Of a DNA stretch of 64,000 bases, positions 17,315 through 24,881 are shown one piece after another. The stretch comes from UBA961 sp041191145 (lineage in GTDB: Bacteria > Bacteroidota > Ignavibacteria > Kapaibacteriales > UBA961). The stretch is from assembly GCA_041191145.1 (NCBI GenBank), contig JBEEPK010000002.1, positions 10,433-74,432 of the forward strand. Reading direction: 5' to 3'. A program made the position numbers and the translations under genes. Position 1 is the stretch's first letter. Every line of letters starts with the position of its first letter. The notes below the pieces were generated by a model, which did not search any database, was not told the DNA's origin, and was given only the letters and a program-made list of their open reading frames with translations.

Positions 17315-18523
17315 ATGAAAAACACTTTTGATTCCATAGAGCAAGCAATCAAAGATTTGAAAGCAGGCAAAGTTGTGGTCGTGCTTGATGATGAAGATCG
17401 TGAAAATGAAGGAGATGTCATTTGTGCAGCAGAGTTTTGTACTCCGGAACTTGTCAATTTCATGGCTTCACAGGCAAAAGGATTGATTTGTGTGGCAATG
17501 CCTCCTGAAAAAGCACTTGCCTTGGATCTTGCTCCAATGGTTCCGGACAATACCGCATTGCATGGTACAAAATTCACAGTCTCAATTGACTATCTGCATG
17601 GTACCAGCTCAGGAATTTCTGCAAGTGATCGCTCGGCTACAATCAAAGCATTGGTGCAGGATGATATCAAACCTGAAGATTTCGGAAGACCAGGTCATAT
17701 TTTTCCTTTGATTGCAGTCGAAGAGGGCGTGCTGAGGAGAGCTGGTCACACTGAAGCAGTTGTTGATCTCATGAAACTTGGAAATCTCAAGTCAGTTGGC
17801 GTTCTATGCGAGATTCTTGCCGAAGATGGCACGATGATGCGCACACCACAATTGATGGAATTTTCAGAAAAACATGCACTTTCCATCATCACGGTGAAAG
17901 ACCTTATCAAATATCGATTGAATAAAGAACAATTGGTCGAACCGGTGGCAGAGGCTCAATTGCCAACTGAATTCGGGAATTTTACGCTTAAGGTATTTGC
18001 TAATACCGTTGATGGGAAAGAACATGTGGCTTTGGTTAAAGGTACATGGAATGAGGATGAACCTGTCTTGGTTCGTGTTCATAGCGAATGTCTGACCGGT
18101 GATATATTTCACTCACTTCGTTGTGACTGTGGTCCACAATTGTCTGCCGCTCTTTCTATGATTGAACAAGCAGAGAAAGGCGTATTGCTGTATATGCGAC
18201 AAGAGGGAAGAGGAATCGGACTTGTCAATAAAGTGAAGGCATATTCTTTGCAGGAAAAAGGACTTGATACTGTTGAGGCAAATGTTCAATTGGGCTTTCA
18301 GCCGGATCCTCGAGATTATGGCATCGGTGCACAGATTCTTGCTTCGCTTGGTATTAGAAAGATGCGATTGATGACGAATAATCCCACAAAAAGAGTCGGA
18401 CTTGAAAGTTATGGACTTGAAGTGATTGAGCGTGTCCCCATAGAAATGCAACCTAATCCTGTGAATCGTGATTATTTGGAGACCAAAAAGGTCAAAATGG
18501 GTCATTTATTGACTCATCTTTGA
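17315..18523 (+). CDS. ribBA: Bifunctional DHBP synthase / GTP cyclohydrolase II RibBA
   Basis: A 402-residue riboflavin biosynthesis enzyme. The N-terminal half (about 1-200) converts ribulose 5-phosphate to 3,4-dihydroxy-2-butanone 4-phosphate and has DDEDRENEGD and the ISASDRSATIKAL segment. The C-terminal half opens GTP to the pyrimidine precursor and has the zinc motif HSECLTGDIFHSLRCDCGPQL, then RQEGRGIGLVNK and NVQLGF. Both halves look complete. A downstream riboflavin gene, ribF, is elsewhere in the window at 29028-29993. No FMN riboswitch was recognised in front of it, and it is within the tgt-yajC transcript. Confidence 0.96.
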   Translation: MKNTFDSIEQAIKDLKAGKVVVVLDDEDRENEGDVICAAEFCTPELVNFMASQAKGLICVAMPPEKALALDLAPMVPDNTALHGTKFTVSIDYLHGTSSGISASDRSATIKALVQDDIKPEDFGRPGHIFPLIAVEEGVLRRAGHTEAVVDLMKLGNLKSVGVLCEILAEDGTMMRTPQLMEFSEKHALSIITVKDLIKYRLNKEQLVEPVAEAQLPTEFGNFTLKVFANTVDGKEHVALVKGTWNEDEPVLVRVHSECLTGDIFHSLRCDCGPQLSAALSMIEQAEKGVLLYMRQEGRGIGLVNKVKAYSLQEKGLDTVEANVQLGFQPDPRDYGIGAQILASLGIRKMRLMTNNPTKRVGLESYGLEVIERVPIEMQPNPVNRDYLETKKVKMGHLLTHL

Positions 18524-18526
18524 AGT

Positions 18527-18557
18527 TTTGCCATCTCCCATAAATTCAATACATTTG
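18527..18557 (+). promoter_or_regulatory. Bacteroidota-type promoter of greA
   Basis: TTTG at 18527-18530 and TACATTTG at 18550-18557 are separated by 19 bases. The predicted transcript start near 18564 lies upstream of a hairpin-plus-T-run at 18584-18622, so every greA transcript from this promoter passes through that structure. Confidence 0.65.
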
Positions 18558-18583
18558 CTCTGTACTCAAAATGTACGCCTCGA

Positions 18584-18622
18584 GACAAAGTCGTTATGAA
18601 GATAACGGCTTTGTCTTTTTTT
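18584..18622 (+). terminator. Intrinsic terminator between ribBA and greA, possibly a greA leader attenuator
   Basis: A 14-bp stem (GACAAAGTCGTTAT / ATAACGGCTTTGTC, one G-T pair) with a GAAG loop is followed by seven T. It ends only 29 bases before the greA ATG. It can stop ribBA read-through. As a greA promoter lies upstream of it, it may also cut short greA's own leader. Confidence 0.85.
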
Positions 18623-18651
18623 GCTGTAATACACTCTCTTTGGAGAAATCC

Positions 18652-19134
18652 ATGTCATCCGGTCCAGTATACATGACCCGCGAAGGTGTTGCGAAAATTG
18701 AAGATGAAATAAAGCAACTCAAGGGAAAGGGAAGAAAGGAAATTGCCGAGAAGATTGCTTATGCACGCTCACATGGTGATTTATCTGAGAATGCCGATTA
18801 TGATGCCGCAAAGCATGAGCAGGAATTGCTTGAGATGCGCATTTCAAGATTGGAATCTACTTTGGTAAAAGTGCAAGTTATTGATCCGAAGGACCTTCCA
18901 AATGATAAAATATATATTCTTTCGAAAGTGAAACTAAAGAACAATAAAACCAGTAAAATGGTTGAATATACATTGGTAAGTGCAGAAGAAGCAGATTTTC
19001 AAGCCAATAAATTGGCTGTTTCTTCACCTTTGGGTAAAGCATTACTTGGAAAGACAATTGGTGATAAGGTCATAACAAAGGTTCCAGCAGGCGATATCGA
19101 GTATGAAATACTTGAAATTGGAAAAATTGATTGA
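18652..19134 (+). CDS. greA: Transcription elongation factor GreA
   Basis: A 160-residue factor that enters the RNA polymerase secondary channel and stimulates cleavage of backtracked RNA. The N-terminal coiled coil (about residues 8-75) carries the acidic tip in ARSHGDLSENADYDAAK, with the catalytic D-x-x-E pattern. The C-terminal FKBP-like domain includes the SPLGKALLGKTIGDKV loop. I start at ATG 18652, which gives the usual GreA N-terminus; the frame is open back to 18571 but that part contains the terminator hairpin. Neighbours: leader hairpin upstream, strong terminator downstream. Confidence 0.96.
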   Translation: MSSGPVYMTREGVAKIEDEIKQLKGKGRKEIAEKIAYARSHGDLSENADYDAAKHEQELLEMRISRLESTLVKVQVIDPKDLPNDKIYILSKVKLKNNKTSKMVEYTLVSAEEADFQANKLAVSSPLGKALLGKTIGDKVITKVPAGDIEYEILEIGKID

Positions 19135-19164
19135 ATTAAACCAAATGGATAGAAACATTGTCTA

Positions 19165-19196
19165 ATTCCCGTGATTTCACATGGGAATTTTTTTTT
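19165..19196 (+). terminator. Intrinsic terminator after greA
   Basis: ATTCCCGTG and CATGGGAAT form a 9-bp stem (one G-T pair) with a short loop, followed by a run of nine T. It ends 12 bases before the GTG of the sigma factor gene, so either it insulates greA or the sigma gene depends on read-through or a start within this region. Confidence 0.85.
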
Positions 19197-19208
19197 GTCG
19201 GAGATTGA

Positions 19209-19763
19209 GTGAAGCCTGAACAAGACATATTAGATCTCCTTGAAAAAGGTAAAACTCATGAGGTTATGTCCATTCTGATGTCGAATTATAAACGATTCGT
19301 ACATTCAACGGCAATGCGCTATCTGAAAGATGATGATGATGCAAAAGATGTAACTCAAGAAGTTTTTATTAAAGCTTATAACTCCCTTGATTATTTTCGA
19401 GGTGATTCCAAGATTCAGACATGGCTCTATGCAATTACTAGAAATCTTTGTTTGAATGCTCTTGACAAAAAGAAAAGAAAAGGAAATGTGATTCATTTGG
19501 AAACTTTGGAAGTATTGTCCGATGAAAGATCAGATAGACTTGTGAATGAATCTGAGTTCTCAAAGTTCTTTAAGGAATGCATGTCCATATTACCTGAAAA
19601 ACAAAGAGAAACATTCATATTACGACATGTTGAAGAATTGACATATGAAGAAATCTCCGAAATGCTTGGCACCAGCATTGGTGGACTCAAAGCAAACTAT
19701 TATCAAGCAGTACAAAAATTGTCTCAATATCTTTCTTCCAAAAAAGAAGGGAACATACAATGA
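19209..19763 (+). CDS. ECF-type RNA polymerase sigma factor
   Basis: A 184-residue extracytoplasmic-function sigma factor. Region 2 (about 20-90) shows FVHSTAMRYLKDDDDAKDVTQEVFIKAY and GDSKIQTWLYAITRNLCLN; region 4 (about 120-175) shows LPEKQRETFILRHVEELTYEEISEMLGTSIGGLKANY. It starts at GTG 19209, right after the greA terminator. Its stop overlaps the next gene's ATG by four bases (ATGA), the usual sigma/anti-sigma arrangement. It probably directs a stress regulon that includes its own operon. Confidence 0.93.
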   Translation: MKPEQDILDLLEKGKTHEVMSILMSNYKRFVHSTAMRYLKDDDDAKDVTQEVFIKAYNSLDYFRGDSKIQTWLYAITRNLCLNALDKKKRKGNVIHLETLEVLSDERSDRLVNESEFSKFFKECMSILPEKQRETFILRHVEELTYEEISEMLGTSIGGLKANYYQAVQKLSQYLSSKKEGNIQ

Positions 19764-20314
19764 ATAATCATGAAAATATCGAATATTTGTTACCTGATTA
19801 TATCAATGGTACTTTGTCTGAGGATGATATCTATATTGTGGAACAAGCTCTTGCTTCTTCCAAAGACTTGCAACAAAAACACGATGAATTTGTACAAGTA
19901 TTTAGTGTATTGAAGCAAGACAATATCATTCAATTGATGAATGATGAGGTAGAATTCGTGGATGTAATCATTCCTCTTAAAGCAAAGAAGAAGATGATAA
20001 TCCCAAAGATCATCATCGGAACCACAACTTCAATAGCAGCTTGTTTATTGCTTTGGATTGGTATTAATAACCAAATATCCAGCAATGTTCAAAATGGTGA
20101 TGTCAAGAAAATACCTACTATTGAATTGGCTGAGACAATCGATGAATTTACTCCTTTGGAATTACAATCAGAGGATGTGGAAGAAGTGATATTGGATGAA
20201 CTTCTTACATTGTATGTAAGTGATATCGAATCAGGTAAAGAGATCAATCCGCTACTCGAAAATGAAATCACAAATTATCTTTTGCAGGAGAGTTCAGATG
20301 AAGAAGTATTATAA
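19760..20314 (+). CDS. Putative membrane-bound anti-sigma factor
   Basis: A 184-residue protein with a short cytoplasmic N-terminal domain (DYINGTLSEDDIYIVEQAL, resembling the anti-sigma domain helix but without the H-x3-C-x2-C zinc motif), a single transmembrane helix (about 78-97, IIGTTTSIAACLLLWIGI) and an acidic periplasmic C-terminus. Position directly after and overlapping the ECF sigma gene supports the anti-sigma role. The C-terminal domain overlaps the start of the next gene by 17 bases. Function is inferred from topology and context. Confidence 0.75.
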   Translation: MNNHENIEYLLPDYINGTLSEDDIYIVEQALASSKDLQQKHDEFVQVFSVLKQDNIIQLMNDEVEFVDVIIPLKAKKKMIIPKIIIGTTTSIAACLLLWIGINNQISSNVQNGDVKKIPTIELAETIDEFTPLELQSEDVEEVILDELLTLYVSDIESGKEINPLLENEITNYLLQESSDEEVL

Positions 20315-20750
20315 ACTCATCTGCTTTGCAACACTTTTCATGTTCTTAGGTACTGCTTCGCTTTGTAGTCAAAATCCGGAAAAAATGCGTGAGAGATTGA
20401 AGACTTATAAAAAGATCATGTTGATGGAAAAACTCAATATGAGCGAAGAACAATCTATTAAGTTTTTTACAAGATACACCGAGTATGAGGAATTCATAAA
20501 AAAGGCCAAAAATGAATTGGATCAATCCGTGGATTTGCTTGAGCAAGTTGTGGAATCAGGGAAGGCAGAAAATGAAAAAGCAATCCAATTGGTCTTTGAG
20601 AAAGACATTGCATTGAAAAAAGTCATCATTGAACGAATCAAAGCAATGAAGAATGTACTCAGTGAGAAGCAATATGGGAAGTATGTTCTCCTTGAATATC
20701 GCTTATTGGATAAAGTTAAAGATGCAGTGAAAAAAAGACGAAAGAAGTAA
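20298..20750 (+). CDS. CpxP/Spy-like periplasmic protein
   Basis: A 150-residue exported helical protein. A signal peptide (about 1-24, KKYYKLICFATLFMFLGTASLCS) precedes a highly charged helical segment (KMRERLKTYKKIMLMEKLNMSEEQSIKFF and later EKDIALKKVIIERIKAMKNVLSEKQYGKYVLLE). The LNMSEEQ... and LSEKQYGKY pattern recalls LTxxQ motifs of Spy/CpxP-type chaperones. The start ATG at 20298 has AGGAG 7 bases upstream; a longer in-frame start at 20220 lies inside the anti-sigma gene. With the two genes before it, it forms a sigma/anti-sigma/periplasmic sensor or chaperone module. Confidence 0.75.
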   Translation: MKKYYKLICFATLFMFLGTASLCSQNPEKMRERLKTYKKIMLMEKLNMSEEQSIKFFTRYTEYEEFIKKAKNELDQSVDLLEQVVESGKAENEKAIQLVFEKDIALKKVIIERIKAMKNVLSEKQYGKYVLLEYRLLDKVKDAVKKRRKK

Positions 20751-20759
20751 TGCTATTAA

Positions 20760-21749
20760 TTAAAATTTCAGATAAAGTGAGTCAGAATTATAGAAAAATA
20801 TATCCTTTTTTAGCTTAGTATATCTTTGTATATAATGTTCTTTATAATTGAAAGAAGACTCACTTAGTTCATATTGTTTTTTTATGAGAGGGATATAAGT
20901 AGAAGGGTGATAATATTCTAATGTATATTGTTTCAGATATCTTCCTTGATGACCATATTGTGAATAATCATAAATGCACTTTGACTTTGGATTTATATTT
21001 AAGGGAAATTGTTGAAAATCAATAAATCTATAGTATGTACCTAATATTGAAATATAAGTATACCAAGATCCAAATCTATCATGTGTTTCATATACTTGAA
21101 AATCTCTTATCCCATCTAGATTGATGTCTGTATAAATGATTCTGATTGTCTGAGTTAAATCATAATTTAGATAATTGAATTGTTTCTGTTTTATGAACAG
21201 TAACAATTCTTGCAGAAAATTCTGACCTTTTGGAATTCTGATATTTTGATTTATCCCAAAATCAACAAGAGTAGTTTCAGGGGGGCTGAAGATTGAATTA
21301 TCATATAATATATTGCTTACAAAGACAATCTTTCCGCTTTCTTTATTGTAAACAAGGATTCTCGTTCCATCATACTGAATATATTCATCATTGTAATAAT
21401 CCTCATCTTTCCCTTCAGCAACAACTTTTTTGAGTGTAGGTTTGCGATATGCAGAAATGATATAGGATTGTGCTAGCAATGAATCATGTACAGGGAATAT
21501 TGCCGAGTTATGAAAGAATTGATTTTGTATGTTAACCAGATGTGAAGTTAAATCGCAATTCTGGAATTGATACAAATTCAATAATGAAGGAAATACATAT
21601 GCTTCAACTCGCAAGTGTTTATATACATTGTTATGATATTCGAGAAGTGATGATATATTAGTTGTGCACTTATTCATTGTATTTGACTCTATACATGAAT
21701 AGGTAATAAATGAAAATATAGATACAAATAAAAGAATAAAATATTTCAT
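20760..21749 (-). CDS. Exported protein of unknown function
   Basis: A 329-residue protein I do not recognise. It begins with a signal peptide (KYFILLFVSIFSFITYSC); the cysteine at residue 19 could be a lipidation site but the box is weak. Aromatic and Y-rich throughout. One segment, YTDINLDGIRDFQVYETHDRFG, has the D-x-N-x-D-G-x-x-D spacing of calcium-binding loops of dockerin or FG-GAP type. It starts 12 bases after the stop of the next protein of unknown function and both point the same way. It faces the CpxP-like gene tail to tail, 9 bases apart. Confidence 0.7.
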   Translation of the reverse strand: MKYFILLFVSIFSFITYSCIESNTMNKCTTNISSLLEYHNNVYKHLRVEAYVFPSLLNLYQFQNCDLTSHLVNIQNQFFHNSAIFPVHDSLLAQSYIISAYRKPTLKKVVAEGKDEDYYNDEYIQYDGTRILVYNKESGKIVFVSNILYDNSIFSPPETTLVDFGINQNIRIPKGQNFLQELLLFIKQKQFNYLNYDLTQTIRIIYTDINLDGIRDFQVYETHDRFGSWYTYISILGTYYRFIDFQQFPLNINPKSKCIYDYSQYGHQGRYLKQYTLEYYHPSTYIPLIKKQYELSESSFNYKEHYIQRYTKLKKDIFFYNSDSLYLKF

Positions 21750-21761
21750 GACATTATGTTC

Positions 21762-22766
21762 TTAATTCATGATTTTTGTACCAATCTCAGTCCCACCCCA
21801 TTCAATTACAGTATATCCATTGCGCTTTAATGAGGGTAATTCTTGTTCTTTGATAGGGTTATTAGGTATTTCATGACTATACTCCATAAAGACTCTTATG
21901 AGTGTCTCTGGTTTTGGGGTGATTTCCAAGAATGAAGTATTTCGAATGTTATCATTTATTGAAAAGTGAATAAAACATTCCTCTTTACTCATCATTCTTG
22001 GTGCCCAAAAAGTAATGAAGTCATTAGATTCTAATTTATTTAGACCAAATTGATATAATACTTTCTCTAAAAATGGGATTACATCTTTTGCTTTTATAAT
22101 GAATCCTTCATTGAATATATCTCTTGCTAAGCTTTTGTATGATATTCCCTCCCAAAACAAATATCTATGTTCTGTCGAGTCATTTAGGTTTAAAAGTAAA
22201 CCATCAGTCTTTGCAAGGACTTTCCAACCATCCAAATATTCCGGATAAGTAAATGTTATCTCACCCAGATAAGTATGCTTGACTTCTGTAATCTGATCTT
22301 GTTCGGGGTAAATGTAGATGACAGGTTTTTTATACATATGTCTTATTGGTAAAGTATCGCAATGAGATATATCAACCATACATTTCGAATTGTTCTTATA
22401 TGGTATTTGGATTTTTGTAGAGCAAGGTGATGAATAGTTCGAATGGGTAATCACCATGATATGACTGTATTGTTGTAATTGTTCTGCATTCAGAGTAACA
22501 GAAAATTTGGGTTTACTTCTCGACTGGATGAAAAGTGATGAATTATGTTCTGACTCATCATAAAGATAGATGTCATAACTTCCTGTAAATGCAACAGTAT
22601 CCGTGCCATGTATTGAATGCACAAGCATTCCAAGCACTTTATGAATGGATTTTGATGATTGTCCATATCCTGACATTGTAGCACTTAGAATCAATAGTAG
22701 TATTGTCAATGATATATGCAGAGTATTGCCACGTTTATTTTGAATCCAATTTAATGATGTATGCAT
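21762..22766 (-). CDS. Exported protein with conserved IYIYPE segment, unknown function
   Basis: A 334-residue exported protein. A signal or anchor segment lies near residue 16-36 (HISLTILLLILSATMSG). The middle carries KKPVIYIYPEQDQITEVKHTY and ITFTYPEYLDGWKVLAKTDG, then YLFWEG, and the C-terminus ends in GYTVIEWGGTEIG. I recall the KPVIYLYP...W.V.A..dG...YLFWEG combination from a widely scattered family of uncharacterised bacterial proteins; no function is known to me. It is followed after 12 bases by another unknown gene and is likely co-transcribed with it. Confidence 0.75.
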   Translation of the reverse strand: MHTSLNWIQNKRGNTLHISLTILLLILSATMSGYGQSSKSIHKVLGMLVHSIHGTDTVAFTGSYDIYLYDESEHNSSLFIQSRSKPKFSVTLNAEQLQQYSHIMVITHSNYSSPCSTKIQIPYKNNSKCMVDISHCDTLPIRHMYKKPVIYIYPEQDQITEVKHTYLGEITFTYPEYLDGWKVLAKTDGLLLNLNDSTEHRYLFWEGISYKSLARDIFNEGFIIKAKDVIPFLEKVLYQFGLNKLESNDFITFWAPRMMSKEECFIHFSINDNIRNTSFLEITPKPETLIRVFMEYSHEIPNNPIKEQELPSLKRNGYTVIEWGGTEIGTKIMN

Positions 22767-22905
22767 ATGTAATTCCTATAGACACAAAGATTCAATATTT
22801 CAAGTTCAGACTGACAATGATACTGGAGTACATATACTCATACATTATGATATGAAAAATATAAATGAGCTAGTTTCTGTGAAAGCAGTCAACTTGATTG
22901 TTATA

Positions 22906-24723
22906 TCATTTACCAATATATCTTGCTTCTTCAAGTAATTTTAAATATTCGCCTCTATATCCATCCTCATCATCTCCAAGTCCTGAATTTCCAAGTTCCT
23001 TTGCTTGTTTCCAATTTGCACTACCTTTAAAGGGACTTTCTCTCAATAACATTCCAAATTCAGCTACTGAACATATGAAACGAAAATCATCGCTCACATT
23101 TAAGATATTTTTTGGTGTATTGTATACTATCTCTTCAAGAGCATATTCACTATTGTTTTCAGGTTTTTTGTACTTAACATTAATTGTAAGGAGTTCATAA
23201 TTTGGATTATAGCTAATTGGATTTATTGGTAAAAAGTATTTCTTACTTTTTGGACTTGCACAATTACCTAGAATTATTTCGTACAATGCTGTGACACTAT
23301 GACCAGAACCCATTTCGCCTGCATCAATCCTTGAATCATCAAAATCTGAGTTTTTTAAACCCCTATTTTCATATCCTATCTGTCTATAACTTGAAACAAA
23401 ACTTGGATTAAATTCTAATTGTGCTTTCACATCTTTCGCAACAGTAAGTAAAGTACCGCGAAATTCTTCGACAAGCACTTTTTTAGCTTCAATCACATTA
23501 TCAATATGGAAATAATTTCCATTTCCTTTGTCAGCAATAATTTCGAGTTTATTATCCTTCAAGTTGTCTAATCCAAATCCTAAAACTGTAATTTCAATCT
23601 TATCTTTACGTAATCGTTCCATCATCCGCTGCATTTCTCCATCACTATTGATCCCCATATTGAAATCGCCATCTGTAGCAACAATTACGCGATTATTTGT
23701 CTTGCTATTCAAGTTCTTTCTTAGCAATTGATAAGCAGCTTCAATTCCCGGTGCTCCAGGAGTTGCTCCATCTGCTTGCAATTCCTGTATCTTTTGAGAA
23801 ATATTCCTCCTATCACTGCAACTTATAGGTTCAAGTACTATGTTGGCTGTACTTCCACTATATGTAACTATCGAGACAACATCATCTTCTCGCAGTTTGT
23901 TAAGTAATAAATTAAATGCCCTTTTGGCTAATGGTAGCTTCACTTTTGAATCCATTGAACCTGATATATCAATAAGAAGAACCACATTATTCGAAGGACT
24001 AATATTCGTATTGACTTTCTTACTCTTTAAACCTACTTTTAACAATAGTGCATCCTTATTCCATGGACATTTGGTCAATTCAGTATTGAGCATGATATCT
24101 TGATTATTCTCAGGTTCAGGGTAATCATATGGAAAGTAATTTATGAATTCTTCTATTCTCACAGCGTCAATTGGTAGCCTACGACCTGAATTGATAAAAT
24201 GTCTTGCAATGCTGTAGGAAGCTTTATCTACGTCTATTGCAAAGGTTGAAAGTGGTTCTTGTATGACTACATTAAATCCATTCTCATTAATTGGCGAAAA
24301 ATCATATGTAAAGTAACCGCCATAGGAAATTGGAGCAGAAACAGAATGAGCAGTCATAGAAGCACTCCGGGCTTCACTCGCAGAATATATTTGTGGAGAA
24401 ATCAATGTATCGTATGTTCTGTCTGGATTAGAGGATTGCAAATATATCCGCCCTTTAAAATTCGATTTGGCAATGAATGAGTAATTGTTAAATCCCTTAG
24501 CAGAAACAGTAATTTTATCACCATTTCTTGCATTTATTAAAAAATATCCATTGGATTGAGTTATAACAATATCTTGATTCATTGTGTTTTTGATTGTTGC
24601 TGAAGCAATCGCTGTGCTATCTTTGGCATTTAATACAAATCCATCAATAATCACTCTTGAAGCTTTTTGTGCATGTATTACACATGTTGCACAAATCAAT
24701 ACCGTGTAAATAATAAAACGCAT
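22906..24723 (-). CDS. VWA domain protein, YfbK-like, with N-terminal CRD domain
   Basis: A 605-residue exported protein. After a signal peptide (1-18) comes a carboxypeptidase-regulatory-like domain (about 20-95, VIIDGFVLNAKDSTAIASATI). A YfbK-type N-terminal module follows (TFAIDVDKASYSIARHFINSG and FINYFPYDYPEP), then the von Willebrand factor A domain with an intact metal-ion-dependent site (LLIDISGSMDS, about 245-255, and ATDGDFNMG). The C-terminal part, ending near FGMLLRESPFKGSANW, matches the domain usually found after VWA in YfbK proteins. AGGAG lies just before the ATG. Role is unknown; probably protein-protein contacts in the periplasm. Confidence 0.88.
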   Translation of the reverse strand: MRFIIYTVLICATCVIHAQKASRVIIDGFVLNAKDSTAIASATIKNTMNQDIVITQSNGYFLINARNGDKITVSAKGFNNYSFIAKSNFKGRIYLQSSNPDRTYDTLISPQIYSASEARSASMTAHSVSAPISYGGYFTYDFSPINENGFNVVIQEPLSTFAIDVDKASYSIARHFINSGRRLPIDAVRIEEFINYFPYDYPEPENNQDIMLNTELTKCPWNKDALLLKVGLKSKKVNTNISPSNNVVLLIDISGSMDSKVKLPLAKRAFNLLLNKLREDDVVSIVTYSGSTANIVLEPISCSDRRNISQKIQELQADGATPGAPGIEAAYQLLRKNLNSKTNNRVIVATDGDFNMGINSDGEMQRMMERLRKDKIEITVLGFGLDNLKDNKLEIIADKGNGNYFHIDNVIEAKKVLVEEFRGTLLTVAKDVKAQLEFNPSFVSSYRQIGYENRGLKNSDFDDSRIDAGEMGSGHSVTALYEIILGNCASPKSKKYFLPINPISYNPNYELLTINVKYKKPENNSEYALEEIVYNTPKNILNVSDDFRFICSVAEFGMLLRESPFKGSANWKQAKELGNSGLGDDEDGYRGEYLKLLEEARYIGK

Positions 24724-24852
24724 ACACTCTCCTAAAAAATAACCCTAACAAGGTACATTACTTTATATTGTAAATATTTTAAGTCTTTGATGAAAAAGGG
24801 GATGTCCCAGTCAATAAATCACAAACTAGTACTTAAATAGTAAAATGAAAAC

Positions 24853-24878
24853 AAAAAATCCCCATAAGGGGATTTTTT
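24853..24878 (-). terminator. Terminator at the end of the rimP-rsmI operon
   Basis: AAAAAATCCCC, loop ATAA, GGGGATTTTTT: an 11-bp stem flanked by T-runs in both directions, 3 bases after the rsmI stop. It can work on both strands but only the minus-strand operon ends here. Confidence 0.9.
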
Positions 24879-24881
24879 CAA

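Noticed and set aside
20220..20297. Longer N-terminus for the CpxP-like protein
   Set aside because: It overlaps the anti-sigma gene and lacks a ribosome site; ATG 20298 has AGGAG and starts the signal peptide.
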